The notes under the pieces are model-generated. The model was not told where the DNA came from and made no database searches. It worked only from the letters and a program-made list of their open reading frames with translations. Shown one piece after another: positions 13,362-15,094 of a stretch of 15,094 bases of DNA; within the stretch, counting starts at the first letter, position 1; each line of letters opens with the position of its first letter. The DNA lies in NCBI GenBank assembly GCA_937958105.1, contig CALFXJ010000019.1, forward strand, positions 1 to 15,094, in the 5' to 3' direction. The position numbers and the translations under genes were made by a program. The stretch comes from an uncultured Cellvibrio sp. GTDB lineage: Bacteria > Pseudomonadota > Gammaproteobacteria > Pseudomonadales > Cellvibrionaceae.

Positions 13362-15094
13362 ATGGCCACAATCCTCCCCAACATTAACTCCGCCTCCACC
13401 AAAATGACGACCGGCGAGCGCCGGTTTGGTCAGCGGTTGGAGAAGTTTCTGGAGGACGATTATCTCTGTTGGTTTGATGTGCCGGTGGGGGATGCACGGC
13501 GCTATCCGGATTTTATTATTCTGCATCCTGGGCGTGGCCTGTTGTTTCTGGAGGTGAAGGATTGGAAGTTGGCGACGATTCAATCCATGACTCATCAGAC
13601 ATTTACGCTGCTCACAAATAATGGTGTGGTAAATAAACCTAATCCTATCGAGCAAGCCCGCCAGTGCGCGTATCAGGTTGTGAATAAATTGAAACGTGAT
13701 AAAGCCTTGGCGCAACAGGAGGGAAAACATCGGGGAAGTCTGGTGTGCCCCTACGGCTACGGGGTGGTGTTTACCAATATCTCGCGCAAGCAATTGCAAA
13801 CGGCGTTGGGTGAAGAGGGTGAGTCGGTGTTGCCGGAACATCTGGTTATTTGCCAGGATGAGATGATGGAGAAATGCGATCCGGAAGAATTCCAGAAGCG
13901 CTTATGGGCAATGTTTAATTACCAGTTTCCGCAAAAATTAAGCTTGCCGCAGATTGATCGAATTCGTGCACATTTATTTCCTGAAATCCGCATCGGCGGT
14001 GGCGCGGGCGATTTATTTGCAGAGCCTGCCGATGGTGATGCAAAACCGGTAGATGTGCCCGACATTATCAAAGTCATGGACATGCAACAGGAGCAGTTGG
14101 CGCGCAGTTTTGGTGAAGGGCATCGCGTGGTACATGGTGTGGCGGGTTCTGGTAAAACGCTGATTCTCGGGTTTCGGTGCTGGTACCTTGCGCAAACTCA
14201 ATCCAAACCGATTCTTGTGCTGTGCTACAACATATCCTTAGCGGCCAAGCTCCGTGCTTTTATTCGTGAAAAAGATATTGAGCAACAAGTGCAGGTATAC
14301 CATTTTCACGATTGGTGCGGCCAACAGTTGCGCAGTTACAACATGGATTTAATAAAAGGTGATGCGCCGGTATGGGAGCGGCAGGTATTAAGCGTGATTC
14401 AAGGCGTTGAGCTGGGGCTTATTCCTCGCGCGCAATATGGCGCGGTGTTGATTGACGAGGGGCACGATTTTGAAGCGGAGTGGTTGAAGCTGGTTGTGCA
14501 GATGATCGACCCAGAAACCAATTCCCTGTTATTGCTCTACGATGATGCGCAATCCATATATAAGAAAAAATCCAGTTTGAACTTCACCTTGTCCAGTGTG
14601 GGTATTCAAGCGCGGGGCCGCACCAGTATTCTCAAGTTGAATTACCGCAATACGCGCGAGATTTTGCACTTCGCCTTCGACTTTGCCAAAGAATTTCTGC
14701 AGGAAAAAGATGCAGATGAAGATTCCGTGCCTTTGGTTAAACCGGAGATTGGCGGCAAGTCAGGTCAGAAACCCGTGTTTCGTTTGTTGCCCAGCCGTGC
14801 GCAGGAGTTGGGGTTTATTCGCGCATGTTTACAAAAATGGCATAGCGAAGGCGTGGCCTGGTCAGAGATGGCGGTAATCTATTGCCATCATCATTTTGGC
14901 GAAGCACTGATGCACGAGCTAAACCAACACGCGGTCCCCAATGTGTGGATGGGCGATGCCAAAAACCGCCGTCTATACGATCCTGTTGCGGACAAAGTGC
15001 TGCTGGTGACCCGCCAAAGCAGCAAAGGTCTGGAGTTTCCGCGCGTGATAGTGGCAGGATTAGGTGGACTAAAAAGTTCGCAGGAAACAATGCC
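13362..15094 (+). CDS. NERD-domain nuclease / superfamily 1 (UvrD-like) helicase fusion, 3'-truncated
   Basis: ATG 13362 follows AGGA (13351-13354) by 7 nt and an in-frame TAA at 13356, so the start is firm; the frame stays open to the window end (577 codons, C-terminus missing). Residues about 15-130 form a NERD domain of the PD-(D/E)xK type: GERRFGQRLEKFL, then D50 in YPDFIILHP and E64-x-K66 in LLFLEVKDW. A helicase follows: Walker A GVAGSGKT (259-266), Walker B LIDEGHDF (363-370, with G in place of the usual A of DEAQD), motif III-like DDAQSIY (394-400), LNYRNT (426-431) and QSSKGLEF (552-559), all diagnostic of superfamily 1. It should couple ATP-driven movement on DNA with a nuclease. 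Related NERD-helicases include phage-defence proteins; a defence role here is inferred from family and accessory position. Confidence 0.9.
   Translation, partial: MATILPNINSASTKMTTGERRFGQRLEKFLEDDYLCWFDVPVGDARRYPDFIILHPGRGLLFLEVKDWKLATIQSMTHQTFTLLTNNGVVNKPNPIEQARQCAYQVVNKLKRDKALAQQEGKHRGSLVCPYGYGVVFTNISRKQLQTALGEEGESVLPEHLVICQDEMMEKCDPEEFQKRLWAMFNYQFPQKLSLPQIDRIRAHLFPEIRIGGGAGDLFAEPADGDAKPVDVPDIIKVMDMQQEQLARSFGEGHRVVHGVAGSGKTLILGFRCWYLAQTQSKPILVLCYNISLAAKLRAFIREKDIEQQVQVYHFHDWCGQQLRSYNMDLIKGDAPVWERQVLSVIQGVELGLIPRAQYGAVLIDEGHDFEAEWLKLVVQMIDPETNSLLLLYDDAQSIYKKKSSLNFTLSSVGIQARGRTSILKLNYRNTREILHFAFDFAKEFLQEKDADEDSVPLVKPEIGGKSGQKPVFRLLPSRAQELGFIRACLQKWHSEGVAWSEMAVIYCHHHFGEALMHELNQHAVPNVWMGDAKNRRLYDPVADKVLLVTRQSSKGLEFPRVIVAGLGGLKSSQETM

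Noticed and set aside
13108..13371. An 87-codon minus-strand ORF between marC and the NERD-helicase gene
   Set aside because: It overlaps the firm start and ribosome binding site of the helicase gene, has no ribosome binding site of its own and no recognisable motif.

Overview
The window looks like a chromosomal segment of a gammaproteobacterium, probably of the Cellvibrio/Cellvibrionaceae or a related marine-type lineage. This rests on three things: an E. coli-like class I AroA, an SOS-type imuA-imuB-dnaE2 cassette under an E. coli-type LexA box (CTGT-N8-ACAG), and the rare TIGR03546/TIGR03545 outer-membrane-bacterium gene pair. The genus is an inference from gene content and was not tested. 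No rRNA, tRNA, CRISPR array or intact insertion sequence was seen.

Layout. (1) Bases 1-1617 are AT-rich and accessory, and look like a decaying polymorphic-toxin tail. They hold the end of an unrecognised gene, a secreted Sel1-like gene broken at a T8 and an A8 homopolymer, and a toxin-like fragment interrupted by two in-frame TGA codons. The fragment's C-terminal motif resembles the conserved domain of plant IQM proteins. An intact small LRR-like protein (candidate immunity protein), a faint Rhs-core-like remnant and a probable terminator follow. (2) Bases 1618-6973 on the minus strand form the mutagenic SOS operon imuA-imuB-dnaE2, with one-base TAATG and TGATG junctions. The LexA operator sits over the -10 of the imuA promoter (6988-7007), and no lexA gene is in the operon. 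(3) Bases 7287-8573 hold a stand-alone aroA on the plus strand, divergent from imuA. (4) Bases 8699-10967 hold a two-gene pair: a small membrane protein (TIGR03546) and an AsmA-like, coiled-coil envelope protein (TIGR03545). (5) Bases 10974-13007 on the minus strand hold marC followed by a DUF2254 membrane protein, whose likely ribosome binding site lies in a perfect 9-bp inverted repeat. (6) From 13362 to the window edge, on the plus strand, runs a NERD-nuclease/superfamily 1 helicase fusion, cut off at its C-terminus and a candidate defence or DNA-processing gene.

How they work together. The imu genes make one functional unit: the DnaE2 polymerase with the ImuB and ImuA accessory factors carries out damage-induced mutagenic lesion bypass. 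The TIGR03546/TIGR03545 pair is probably one envelope-associated unit. AroA is housekeeping. The left edge and the NERD-helicase are the accessory parts and the most worthwhile places to look for unrecorded biology; both continue outside the window.
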